Shown: piece after piece, positions 7,848 to 19,645 of the stretch
How the letters are laid out: every line of letters starts with the position of its first letter
Position numbering within the stretch: the stretch's first letter is position 1
Assembly: GCA_910585215.1 (NCBI GenBank)
Contig: CAJUDQ010000001.1
Coordinates: 27,963 to 91,962, forward strand
Length of the DNA stretch: 64,000 nucleotides
Direction of reading: 5' to 3'
Source: an uncultured Lachnospiraceae bacterium
GTDB taxonomy: Bacteria; Bacillota; Clostridia; Lachnospirales; Lachnospiraceae
Translations under genes and position numbers: made by a program
Notes under the pieces: model-generated
Database searches by the model: none
The model's input: only the letters and a program-made list of their open reading frames with translations
Told to the model about the DNA's origin: nothing

Positions 7848-9236
7848 TTAAATCACGGTATTCTTTTCTTTCTTTAACCTCTCATTTGCCTCTTCCACAT
7901 TCATTCTTGAAAGTATAATTGTAATTACCAGACTAATCACCAATGGAATCCAGAGATACATTACCTGCATCATACGGATACAAGATTCCGGCTGCACGGC
8001 GGCATCTCCGTCATATCCGCTGAAAGCCAAAAGCCATCCTGAAATCGCGGTACCAAGACCTCCTCCAAGCTTTACGCCCAATGATGTACAGGAATACATT
8101 GTTCCATCCACCCTTTTATGCTTTGTCAAAAAGGTATATTCTGAACAGGAAGCAATCACCGCGTTCATATCCCCCTGCCACGGTCCCTGACCAAGCGCTG
8201 CAATTCCTGTAAAGAAAAGCATTAGCGGAACACTTCCAAGATACCCTGCAACAACAACCAGTGCACGGCCGACTGTGCCGATTATATAACCTCTTAAATT
8301 CAGCTTATACATTCCATTCCATCTTGCTACCAGTGTCGGAGTAAATACCAGTGCAATAATCAGCGGAATATTTACTGCCCATGAAAATACTCCAAATAAA
8401 TTTTCATTTCTTAAAACATATGTTGCATAATAAATTCCCGTCCCTATCATCGCGCCGTAAATCTGCTGAAGAATATATACACCACAAATCATCAGATAAT
8501 ATTTATTGGAAATCAATATCTTTGCCGCCGTAATCAAACCATATTTTTCTTCTGATACACTGTCGCCTGATGCATCTCCTTCTGATTCCGCTTTATTTAA
8601 CTCTTCCTCTGAGAGCTCCTTAACTGAAAATACGGAAATTGTATTTACTGCTAATCCAATGATAGCATAAATCACTGCGATTGTTCTCCATGCAGCTGCA
8701 TCGTTGCCAAGCGCCGATACCGCCCCGACGGTAACTGACTGAATCAAAAGACTTGTTCCAAATGCAAAGATAAAACGGTAAGAACCCATCTGTACACGCT
8801 CCTTGCTGTTTTTGGTAACAAGTGCGGTGAGTGCTGAATATGCAATATTATTTGCTGTATAAAATACTGCATTTAATAATGTATAGGCGATAAAAAACCA
8901 CGCATATTGAGCAGTTCTGCCCATATCGACCGGTACTGCGAAAATCGCTGCCAGAGTAACTGCACACCCGATATATGCATAAAGCATCCATGGTCTTGCC
9001 TTTCCAAGTCTTGTTTTTGTCTTGTCAATCATAGCTCCGAAAAACACATCTGTAACCCCGTCAAAAAATTTTGAAACTGCAATTAATGTGCCTACAACAC
9101 CCGGATTCAAACCAATCGTTTTTGTGAGATAAATCATAACAAATGAAGATAAGAATGCATATACAACATTTCCTGCAATATCTCCGGAACCGTATCCCAC
9201 TTTGTTATACCATTTTAAATATTTCTTCTCCTGCAT
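7848..9236 (-). CDS. GPH-family sugar:cation symporter, probably for lactose
   Basis: 462 aa, about 12 membrane segments. The N-terminal GYGSGDIAGNVVYAF and FDGVTDVFFGAMIDKTKT stretches are hallmark regions of the glycoside-pentoside-hexuronide (MelB/LacS) family. The IIA-like C-terminal extension of LacS is absent. ATG 9236 is favoured by AAGGAG 8 nt upstream; an in-frame GTG three codons earlier sits too close. It follows the beta-galactosidase gene on the same strand, so it most likely imports a beta-galactoside. Confidence 0.88.
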   Translation of the reverse strand: MQEKKYLKWYNKVGYGSGDIAGNVVYAFLSSFVMIYLTKTIGLNPGVVGTLIAVSKFFDGVTDVFFGAMIDKTKTRLGKARPWMLYAYIGCAVTLAAIFAVPVDMGRTAQYAWFFIAYTLLNAVFYTANNIAYSALTALVTKNSKERVQMGSYRFIFAFGTSLLIQSVTVGAVSALGNDAAAWRTIAVIYAIIGLAVNTISVFSVKELSEEELNKAESEGDASGDSVSEEKYGLITAAKILISNKYYLMICGVYILQQIYGAMIGTGIYYATYVLRNENLFGVFSWAVNIPLIIALVFTPTLVARWNGMYKLNLRGYIIGTVGRALVVVAGYLGSVPLMLFFTGIAALGQGPWQGDMNAVIASCSEYTFLTKHKRVDGTMYSCTSLGVKLGGGLGTAISGWLLAFSGYDGDAAVQPESCIRMMQVMYLWIPLVISLVITIILSRMNVEEANERLKKEKNTVI

Positions 9237-9277
9237 AACATACACTCCTTTATTTTTAATATTATTTTTAAACAGCT

Positions 9278-9363
9278 GTTTTCAGATATTCGTTTCCGGA
9301 TTCTGCATGCTTGAACATCTGAAAACAATATTTTATTGGGCAATCACCGCAAGCGCTGATTGC
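9278..9363 (-). repeat. Two hairpins between lacZ and the GPH gene
   Basis: GTTTTCAGAT (9278-9287) and ATCTGAAAAC (9317-9326) form a perfect 10-bp inverted repeat. GCAATCA (9340-9346) and TGATTGC (9357-9363) form a 7-bp one. Neither has a good T-run, so they look like intercistronic mRNA stems that could set the ratio of enzyme to carrier rather than full terminators. Confidence 0.45.
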
Positions 9364-9376
9364 ATAATTTCACTGG

Positions 9377-12753
<3,377 letters not shown>

Positions 12754-13614
12754 ATGTATATCAATTCTGCATATTTAAATAATTCACTGATAGATTTTAA
12801 GGATAAAAGCAAGCCTTTGATTGTGGGAAGCTGTGGAACCTATCATTTATATACAAGACCGAGACTGCCGACACACCGGCCAAGGGGACGGCTGGATTTT
12901 CAGCTGTTGTATGTCGCCGGAGGAAAGGCACATTTTTATTTTGACGGCAGTGAAAAAGATACCGTGGTATCAGCCGGACATATGGTGATTTACCGTCCCA
13001 AGGAACCACAGAGATATATATATTATGGCACAGAACAGACAGAGGTATACTGGGTTCATTTTACAGGGAGCAATGTGAAAAATCTTCTGAGAAATTATGG
13101 AATTGCAGATGATATGCGTGTGATTCACACGGGAAGTTCGCCGGAATATGAAAGAATTTTCAAGCAGATGATACAGGAGCTGCAAAGATGTCAGGCTGAT
13201 TATAAAGAAATGCTGGTTATTTTGTTACAGCAGATTTTTATTTCTGTTCATCGCTATCTTACGACAGAGCATAAATTAAAGAATGATTATCTGGATGCTG
13301 AAATGGAAGCAGCACTTGAATATTTTAATGAACATTACAATACCGAGCTTTGTATTGAAGAATATGCCCGTTCAAAGGGCATGAGCGTAAGCTGGTTTAT
13401 CCGCAATTTTAAACAATATACCGGCACTACGCCCATGCAGTATATTGTGGCTGTACGAATTGCCAATGCTCAGATGCTTCTGGAAACTACCCACGATACT
13501 GTGACAGAGATTGGACATATCGTCGGATATGAAAATCCGCTGTATTTCAGCCGGATATTTAAAAAACAGAAGGGACTGTCCCCTTCTGAATATAGAAAAC
13601 AGATAAAACATTAA
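12754..13614 (+). CDS. AraC-family regulator of the lac module
   Basis: 286 aa from ATG 12754; GGAG ends at 12740, a rather long spacing, so ATG 12718 or 12727 remain possible. The N-terminal cupin (about 20-150, with RGRLDFQLLYVAGG and YRPKEPQRYIYYG) should bind the sugar inducer. The C-terminal pair of HTHs has CIEEYARSKGMSVSWFIRNF and the signature IGHIVGYENPLYFSRIFKK. Divergent orientation to lacZ supports a role as its activator. Confidence 0.88.
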   Translation: MYINSAYLNNSLIDFKDKSKPLIVGSCGTYHLYTRPRLPTHRPRGRLDFQLLYVAGGKAHFYFDGSEKDTVVSAGHMVIYRPKEPQRYIYYGTEQTEVYWVHFTGSNVKNLLRNYGIADDMRVIHTGSSPEYERIFKQMIQELQRCQADYKEMLVILLQQIFISVHRYLTTEHKLKNDYLDAEMEAALEYFNEHYNTELCIEEYARSKGMSVSWFIRNFKQYTGTTPMQYIVAVRIANAQMLLETTHDTVTEIGHIVGYENPLYFSRIFKKQKGLSPSEYRKQIKH

Positions 13615-13640
13615 ATATTGATTTATCTGTCACATAATTT

Positions 13641-14381
13641 TTAATATAAAAAAGCCAGCTGACTGTATTCATAATCCGGCTCATTTCTGACAAAAATATC
13701 TTTTATCTCTTCTGCAAAATTTTTGTCCTTTAAATCCTGCGGCCGGTGCTTTTTATGAGACTGTTTAGCAGAGAGCTGCGGCTGGCTGCTCAGATAAAAC
13801 AGATTATAGACATGAAGCTGATAATACCATTGTCCGGTATCGTAGTCTGTGCGGCGTTCATTCCAGATAATTCTTCCATATTGATTTTGCGATAAGGAAA
13901 ACACCATGTGATTCAACACATCTTTTCTATAAAATGGAGAATCCTGATTGTGAAAGTCCTTATTATGCCCTCTTCGAGTGGGCAGCCCGCTGCGCTGTTC
14001 ATCATAAAAAAATGTAATATCATAACTGTCTTTTTTGAAGCAAATAGATAAATTGGTCAGGTTCAGCGCAGACACGGAGGAATACGGCTGGATATCAGTA
14101 TTTTTTATTATTTGAACTCTTCTTTGAATTTCGTTTTGAGTCTGTTCCTGCGTAAATCCTAACTGTAAGAAATAACTTTGCAGTAATTTCTGTTCCCATT
14201 GTACGGGGTCCATAAAAATTGCTTCTTTTTGAAAAAAACTCAGTCTTTGTATAATTATATTATTCAAAAACTGCTTTTCCTGCATTGGATATGCCAGTGG
14301 AAACCTGCGCCTAGCCTCTTCTCCTCTGGCACCCCGTTCATTTTTCCCCCACTCAAGATTAATTTCCTGAATCAAAAACAA
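13641..14381 (-). CDS. Hypothetical protein
   Basis: 246 aa, family not recognised. I used TTG 14381 because AGGAGG lies 8 nt upstream and no ATG is well placed. No membrane segment or signal peptide; the sequence is polar and aromatic-rich (IIWNERRTDYDTGQWYYQLHVYNLFYL). It lies 54 nt behind a two-TM protein and in a run of short soluble proteins that include two families often found as toxin-immunity or stress proteins. Confidence 0.6.
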   Translation of the reverse strand: MFLIQEINLEWGKNERGARGEEARRRFPLAYPMQEKQFLNNIIIQRLSFFQKEAIFMDPVQWEQKLLQSYFLQLGFTQEQTQNEIQRRVQIIKNTDIQPYSSVSALNLTNLSICFKKDSYDITFFYDEQRSGLPTRRGHNKDFHNQDSPFYRKDVLNHMVFSLSQNQYGRIIWNERRTDYDTGQWYYQLHVYNLFYLSSQPQLSAKQSHKKHRPQDLKDKNFAEEIKDIFVRNEPDYEYSQLAFLY

Positions 14382-14435
14382 TATATTTCCCTCCTGTTTG
14401 ACTATAATTCCTATTTGACTATAATTTCTATTTAA

Positions 14436-15173
14436 TTATGATTCCTGTTTTACCCGAAATACTTTATTTCCAATATAAATAAATATAATTGCCAATATAA
14501 ATAAGACAGCCATTGTAACAACTATGCGAAGAAGCAATATCAAAAATTTATGCTCTTCCTGCCATTCATCATTAAATGCATAGTAAATACCACCAGTATA
14601 AGCATTGTATTCTTCACACAGGACTTTTAATGTATCAGGAATACCCTGAGATACTTTTTTTCCAATTGGAAGAGTGATACTTTTACCCGAACGGATTTCC
14701 TTTACAACACTTTCAGGAATTTGCGCCAAAATGTAACTGCCATCAGGAAGCTTCAGTAAATAAATCTGCAAATAATCTGCACGGTCGTTTAAAATGCTAT
14801 CTGCATTTTTATACTGCCGAAACAGCGGTTTTTTCTTTTTAACACTGGTACGCCGTTTACCGCCATTTGAATAATAAGGGTCTGCCCATGCTTTCAGCTC
14901 ATAGGTTCCTGTAGAAATAATTTCTACTGGCTCTGCTGTAAAAATAAGAGAAGTATTTTTTTCAAAATCATCTTTTCCTAAGAGACGTGGAATATCGTCC
15001 CCCGCCTTGGCACCAATAAAATCCTCCTGATATCCTGATTCAATTTCTTTCATACTGACAGTACTCTCCTTGCCATGCAGAAAGGATTCAGGATTCCAGT
15101 TGAGATAAACCAGAAACGCTGCTGCCATTGCAAAAACAGTACTGACAAATGGAATGAATTTTTCTTTTTTCAT
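14436..15173 (-). CDS. Two-TM hypothetical protein
   Basis: 245 aa from ATG 15173, with GGAGAGGG upstream. One membrane helix at about 7-24 and another near 212-236, separated by a ~185-residue domain containing FTAEPVEIISTGTYELKAW and a Lys/Arg cluster. The predicted topology places the middle domain outside the cell. The end of the preceding YwqG-like gene is 23 nt upstream, so the two are likely cotranscribed. Function unknown. Confidence 0.7.
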   Translation of the reverse strand: MKKEKFIPFVSTVFAMAAAFLVYLNWNPESFLHGKESTVSMKEIESGYQEDFIGAKAGDDIPRLLGKDDFEKNTSLIFTAEPVEIISTGTYELKAWADPYYSNGGKRRTSVKKKKPLFRQYKNADSILNDRADYLQIYLLKLPDGSYILAQIPESVVKEIRSGKSITLPIGKKVSQGIPDTLKVLCEEYNAYTGGIYYAFNDEWQEEHKFLILLLRIVVTMAVLFILAIIFIYIGNKVFRVKQES

Positions 15174-15196
15174 TTTTCCCTCTCCAGATACAATTT

Positions 15197-16015
15197 CTAA
15201 TAACAATTATGCCAATATAGAAGCACATTGTCAAATCTGCATGCTTCTAAATCCTCTGGTTTAATAAAAAAAACAAATGTATCCTCTTCGAGCTCTTCTC
15301 TGGTAGTAAAATCATACTGAAATAAAAGTGTTGTATACGATTTATATTCTTCATAATCATCGCGGATATCTCCCTGTCGTACAGCAGGATAACCGCCTGC
15401 TTTACAGCCCCAGTTTCCAAAATCCCAAAAAAAATCATCTGTATCCTCTTCATTATTTTCAAGGTCATAACCTGCTTTGGAGATAAGTGAAGGAAGCTGT
15501 TTTCTCAGAGAATTTCCCGATTTCTCCCACGGAGTTTCGCTGTCCATATATGTGGACAGATTTGTAATCTCCTGTTCTTTTTGAAAAGATATTTTTCCTT
15601 CTAGCCATGATGTCCTTAAATCATTCCTGTTCTCGTTTTTTTTCTGATAAATAATTGTCTGCTGCAATGCTTTATCAGGGTCTGGATAATAGCGAATCTT
15701 ATATAATTCTTTTTTTAATTCTTCATCTTCCAGTTTATCAAAAAAATGCTCTTCGTTTGTGTCTACAAAAAATTGTAAAATTCCCTGTTTTGGAAATCCT
15801 TCGAATGGTTCTGCTTCTGAAAAATTAATCTGTGCAAGAAATTTCAGTTCTTCGCCTTCAGGACTGACTGGAATTTTCTCTCCCTGCGGCAGATAAAATT
15901 CTCCTCCAAATTTGCTGTTCATACATGTTACAGTTTCATCTGAAACAGCCGTAATATGTAATACAGGTATGGCTGTTTGTTCCAATGCTTTTATAATCAG
16001 TGTTTTATTTTTCAT
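15197..16015 (-). CDS. YwqG family (DUF1963) protein
   Basis: 272 aa from ATG 16015 with AAAGGAA about 9 nt upstream. Family features are SKFGGEFYLPQGEKIP, LKFLAQINFSE and PKQGILQFFVDT near the N-terminus and VLLYWHNC at the C-terminus, as in Bacillus YwqG. The family's biochemical role is not established; members are common near polymorphic-toxin loci. First gene of a run with the two-TM protein and the following hypothetical. Confidence 0.85.
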   Translation of the reverse strand: MKNKTLIIKALEQTAIPVLHITAVSDETVTCMNSKFGGEFYLPQGEKIPVSPEGEELKFLAQINFSEAEPFEGFPKQGILQFFVDTNEEHFFDKLEDEELKKELYKIRYYPDPDKALQQTIIYQKKNENRNDLRTSWLEGKISFQKEQEITNLSTYMDSETPWEKSGNSLRKQLPSLISKAGYDLENNEEDTDDFFWDFGNWGCKAGGYPAVRQGDIRDDYEEYKSYTTLLFQYDFTTREELEEDTFVFFIKPEDLEACRFDNVLLYWHNCY

Positions 16016-16178
16016 AACAGTTGATTCCTTTCTATGATTTTTTATCAAATTCCAGCAAGAATACTTCTATTTTTTTAGTGGGGAATGAATTGTATCTGGA
16101 TACTGACAAATTTTTTCTTACCTGTCATTATTATACATCAAGCATAAACACAAGGCAAGAACAAAGAAGGTGATTTTG

Positions 16179-16207
16179 TGGACAATACAGATAAACTATG
16201 CTATAAT
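16179..16207 (+). promoter_or_regulatory. Promoter of the Nudix gene
   Basis: TGGACA (16179-16184), 17-bp spacer, TATAAT (16202-16207) with an extended -10 TG at 16199-16200; close to consensus. Confidence 0.85.
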
Positions 16208-16265
16208 AACCCCAACAGTTAATCTAAATTCACATGTAAAAACCTTATATAAAATGGAGCAAATA

Positions 16266-16718
16266 ATGTCAGATTATATTTTAGATTTAAGAAAACTTGT
16301 GGGACACAGACCATTACTGCAGGTAGGAGCAAGCGTAATTGTGGAAAATGACGAAGGAAACCTTCTTTTACAGAAAAGAAAGGACAATCACTGCTGGGGA
16401 TATGCCGGAGGTTCTGTCGAGCTGGATGAAAAGGTGGAAGATGCCGCAAAAAGAGAGCTTTTTGAAGAAACAGGCCTGACGGCAAATTCAATGGAATTGT
16501 TTGGAATTTTTTCTGGAGATGAAACACATTATATATATCCAAATGGAGATGAAGTATCAAATGTAGATATCGTATATATTTGCAAAGATTTTTCAGGGGA
16601 ATTAAAAAAACAGGAATCGGAAGTTGAGGAATTAAAATTCTTTAATAGAACACATTTACCAGAAGAAATATTTCCTCCTATAAAATCGGCATTAAAAAAG
16701 TGGATAGAGAATCAGTAA
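16266..16718 (+). CDS. Nudix hydrolase
   Basis: 150 aa. ATG 16266 is chosen because GGAG (16256-16259) is 6 nt upstream and lies within the earlier in-frame ATG. The Nudix box reads G-x5-E-x7-RELFEETGL (GGSVELDEKVEDAAKREL then FEETGL), with all catalytic Glu residues intact; it hydrolyses a nucleoside-diphosphate-linked substrate in a Mg-dependent way. The N-terminal LRKLVGHRPLLQVGASVI segment is typical of Firmicute Nudix proteins near immunity-type genes. It is followed 12 nt later by a DUF4303 gene, so the three short genes form an operon. Confidence 0.9.
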   Translation: MSDYILDLRKLVGHRPLLQVGASVIVENDEGNLLLQKRKDNHCWGYAGGSVELDEKVEDAAKRELFEETGLTANSMELFGIFSGDETHYIYPNGDEVSNVDIVYICKDFSGELKKQESEVEELKFFNRTHLPEEIFPPIKSALKKWIENQ

Positions 16719-16730
16719 AGGAGAAAAACG

Positions 16731-17309
16731 ATGAATTTATTTCTCAAGAATCTGGAACATAAGATTGAACAAGCTGTCAAAAAGGATATGCAAAAAATTC
16801 TGAAAGAGATTGGTAATGAAAAAATCTATGCTGTGGCGCTGGTGACAGACAGTGATTGCATTACATTATATCTGGCGGTAAATACTTATGAATTTCTGGA
16901 AAAACATGATAAAGAATATTTGGCAGATATGGATTTATCAGAAGAAGATATAAAAAATTTAAAACAGGGCTTTGCCAGTTTGACACAATGGATTCCAGAT
17001 GAATGGGGATATTCGGATAATGATAACAGCGAACTTGCAAAAATCAGCAAACAATTGTATGAAAACAGTAAATCAGAAGATTTTGACGACGAAGAATATG
17101 AAGAGAATCAGAAATTATTCTTTGAAACAGTTACTTCTGCTTTGAAACATTTGATAGAAGAAAAAGTTTTTGGGGAATATTCTGAAGAAATTACTTATTT
17201 TATTTCAATGTCCGATGATGACAGAGCAGAAGAAATAGAAAATAATTCCGCAGAGTTATTAAATCCCCCTGATATATATGAAACATTTCTAAGCAGATGT
17301 ATATTGTAA
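16731..17309 (+). CDS. DUF4303 domain protein
   Basis: 192 aa. The pattern KIYAVALVTDSDCITLYLAV followed by NTYEFL and, after an acidic stretch, LTQWIPDEWGYSD matches DUF4303, a small soluble family often encoded beside polymorphic toxins and thought to act as immunity or accessory proteins; this is family-level association only. AGGAG precedes the ATG. Very acidic overall. Cotranscribed with the Nudix gene upstream and an 83-aa gene downstream. Confidence 0.8.
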   Translation: MNLFLKNLEHKIEQAVKKDMQKILKEIGNEKIYAVALVTDSDCITLYLAVNTYEFLEKHDKEYLADMDLSEEDIKNLKQGFASLTQWIPDEWGYSDNDNSELAKISKQLYENSKSEDFDDEEYEENQKLFFETVTSALKHLIEEKVFGEYSEEITYFISMSDDDRAEEIENNSAELLNPPDIYETFLSRCIL

Positions 17310-17320
17310 AGGAGTGTATT

Positions 17321-17572
17321 ATGCAGGAAATTATTGTAAAAATTGACGGAACAACAGAAAAAATCAATCCTTCCATGGTGTTCCACTCCAGAAATCCTAT
17401 GACCAGACGATTTTGTGTCAATGTATATTATACAGAAGAGGGCAGCGAAAAATGGATACAGCTTTTTTGTCAGGATGCGTGTACAGAAGAACCAGCGAAA
17501 ACACTTTCCACAGATATTCGTGAAGGGAATATCATTGATTTCACTGATTATCTGGCGGAACGGAGATTGTAA
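17321..17572 (+). CDS. Small hypothetical protein
   Basis: 83 aa from ATG 17321 with AAGGAG upstream, 11 nt after the DUF4303 gene. No recognised domain; composition is soluble and beta-rich. The short spacing makes it the last gene of the Nudix-DUF4303 unit. Confidence 0.7.
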   Translation: MQEIIVKIDGTTEKINPSMVFHSRNPMTRRFCVNVYYTEEGSEKWIQLFCQDACTEEPAKTLSTDIREGNIIDFTDYLAERRL

Positions 17573-17720
17573 ATCCGGCTCGACTATAAAAATGAAAAAA
17601 GCGACATCTTCAAAACCAGCTTATATCATAAACTGTTCTAACTTTCTCATTTTCTGGTTAACTTTCACTCTTCTGTCATTCCTAGGGATAAATTTATACT
17701 ATGTTTTACATATTTTCTCA

Positions 17721-17749
17721 TTGAGTAAATTTGTATGATATGATAGAAT
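17721..17749 (+). promoter_or_regulatory. Promoter of Rpn gene
   Basis: TTGAGT (17721-17726), 17-bp spacer, TAGAAT (17744-17749), 23 bp before the start codon at 17773. Confidence 0.6.
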
Positions 17750-17772
17750 GGGATAAAAGGAGGAGGATACTA

Positions 17773-18759
17773 ATGGAAAATGCAAGGATAACAAATACAC
17801 CTTATGATGATGTATTTCGTACATTGCTGAATGATTGCAGCTCCCTGATTATCCCCATAATAAATGAGGTGTTTCATGAGCATTATTCAGGACAGGAAAA
17901 AATTATTTTCTCGCCAAATGAACACTTTCTGAACCAGCAGGATGGAAATGAAGAGGAACGAATCACTGATACCAGTTTTAAGATAGCGGGGAAAGAAAGC
18001 AAAAAATACCATCTGGAATGCCAGAGCAGCACAGATAACAGTATGCTGGTCAGATTCTTCGAATATGATACACAGATTGCACTTGATGAAGGCGAAATCA
18101 AAGGAAATCTCCTCACAGTGACTCTGCCAAATTCTGCTGTATTGTTTTTGAGGCATCGCACATCGACGCCAGATACACTGAAAATCAGAATGATAACACC
18201 AGGCGGTACACTGGAATATGATATCTATGTAGTAAAATCCCAACAATATACTTTGGAAGAAATTTTTGAGAAAAATCTTCTTTTGTTCATCCCTTTTTAT
18301 ATCTTTTCCCATGAAACACGATTCGGGGAATACGAAAAAGACAAAATAAAACTAAAAATATTGCAGGAAGAATATGGGCAAATCAAAAATAAACTGGAAG
18401 AACTCTTAAACCAAGGAACCATTAGCGAATATACAAAGTGTACCATTATTGACATGTCAAATAAAGTATTGGAACATATCGCTATGAAGTACAATTCTGT
18501 CAGGGAAGGAGTAAAAGAAATTATGGGTGGAAAAATTTTAGAATATGAAGCAAAAGCAATAAAAAAAGAAGGAATTGAACAGGGGATTGAACAAGGGATT
18601 GAACAAGGGATTGAACAAGGGATTGAACAGGGGATTGAACAGGGAATTGAGGGAACTGTTTCTATATTAAAAAATTTAGGTGTCCCGACACAAACAATCC
18701 TAGTTAAGATTCAAGAGCAATACAATCTAAGCCTTGAAGCCTCCAAAAAATATTTATGA
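17773..18759 (+). CDS. Rpn family PD-(D/E)XK nuclease
   Basis: 328 aa from ATG 17773 with AGGAGG upstream. The N-terminal TPYDDVFRTLL and the core with DTSFKI and KKYHLECQS (Glu-x-Gln version of the catalytic ExK) identify the recombination-promoting nuclease / putative transposase group. After the catalytic domain comes a helical region and a run of GIEQ tetrapeptides, then a short C-terminal helix. Rpn homologues stimulate RecA-independent recombination in E. coli; the role here is inferred. Lone gene with its own promoter and terminator. Confidence 0.88.
   Translation: MENARITNTPYDDVFRTLLNDCSSLIIPIINEVFHEHYSGQEKIIFSPNEHFLNQQDGNEEERITDTSFKIAGKESKKYHLECQSSTDNSMLVRFFEYDTQIALDEGEIKGNLLTVTLPNSAVLFLRHRTSTPDTLKIRMITPGGTLEYDIYVVKSQQYTLEEIFEKNLLLFIPFYIFSHETRFGEYEKDKIKLKILQEEYGQIKNKLEELLNQGTISEYTKCTIIDMSNKVLEHIAMKYNSVREGVKEIMGGKILEYEAKAIKKEGIEQGIEQGIEQGIEQGIEQGIEQGIEGTVSILKNLGVPTQTILVKIQEQYNLSLEASKKYL
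18571..18654. repeat. 12-bp minisatellite inside Rpn gene
   Basis: Seven units of a 12-bp sequence (GGGATTGAACAA and variants) in tandem, encoding repeated Gly-Ile-Glu-Gln. Units keep the reading frame, so copy changes by slippage only alter protein length. Confidence 0.95.
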
Positions 18760-18766
18760 AAAATTT

Positions 18767-18799
18767 TGCCAGTCCCATATTCTATTTATAGGACTGGCA
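18767..18799. terminator. Bidirectional terminator
   Basis: TGCCAGTCC (18767-18775) pairs with GGACTGGCA (18791-18799). A-rich sequence on the left and T-rich on the right give weak U tracts on both strands, serving the Rpn gene (+) and the fru operon (-). Confidence 0.75.
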
Positions 18800-18844
18800 A
18801 TTTCATGTTCTATAATAATTTTGTATCTTTATCAGACTTTGAAT

Positions 18845-19612
18845 TTACCTGTCCAAATAAACAGTTTCATTTACAACTGTAATATTCCCGCAGCTATGAT
18901 ACCCCGCTGATGGCTTCTGTTCTGTCAATATCACTGCATCTTCAAAATCTGCAAACGTCACAGAACTGATATTTCCAAACTTTGTGCTGTCTGCCACTAT
19001 ATAAGCCCTGCGCGACCTTTCAAATGCAGTCTTTTTTACCAGTGCTTCATTTGCATCAGGCGTTGTAAACCCTTCCTTTTTTGTAATTCCATTTGTTCCG
19101 AAAAATCCCTTCGTAAAATGATAGCTCTGAATCGAAAGAATTGCCTGATTGCCGACAACGGCTTCTGTAGTTCCCTTTAATTCCCCGCCAATTAACAGTA
19201 CTTTCATACCTGCTGCTGCCAGACGCCTTGCATGAGCTACTGCATTTGTTACAAAGGTTGCCTTTTTTTGTGTAATATGTTCAATCATATAGCCTGTGGT
19301 AGTTCCGGCATCCAGATACACAAAATCATTTGCCTTGATAAGAGAGGCCGCATATCTGGCAATTATTTCCTTTTCCTCCCGATTGACATCTTCCTTCTGA
19401 GCCACAGACAATTCTGCGGCTGTAACGCCTGATTCTGCTAATACAGCTCCGCCAAACACTTTTACCAGCCTTCCCGCCTGGTCCAAAGCCGTCAAATCCC
19501 TCCGAATGGTAGATTCTGAGGTTTTTAACAGCTCCTTTAATTCCAAAACTGTAATACTTTTTCTTTCCTCAAGCAATCTCAATATAATCTCATATCTTTT
19601 TTCTGTCAGCAC
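18845..19612 (-). CDS. fruR: DeoR-family regulator of the fructose operon
   Basis: 255 aa, GTG start at 19612 with AAAAGGAG upstream. N-terminal winged HTH (about 5-58, SESTIRRDLTALDQAGRLVKVFGGA) and the DeoR sensor domain with DAGTTTGYM and the KGFFGTNGIT segment that binds phosphosugar. Last gene of fruK-fruA-ptsH-ptsI-fruR; homologues respond to fructose-1-phosphate. The final position in the operon rather than the first is less common. Confidence 0.88.
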   Translation of the reverse strand: MLTEKRYEIILRLLEERKSITVLELKELLKTSESTIRRDLTALDQAGRLVKVFGGAVLAESGVTAAELSVAQKEDVNREEKEIIARYAASLIKANDFVYLDAGTTTGYMIEHITQKKATFVTNAVAHARRLAAAGMKVLLIGGELKGTTEAVVGNQAILSIQSYHFTKGFFGTNGITKKEGFTTPDANEALVKKTAFERSRRAYIVADSTKFGNISSVTFADFEDAVILTEQKPSAGYHSCGNITVVNETVYLDR

Positions 19613-19645
19613 TTTTCTAATCGCTCCTTTTCATCTCACAGAAAA

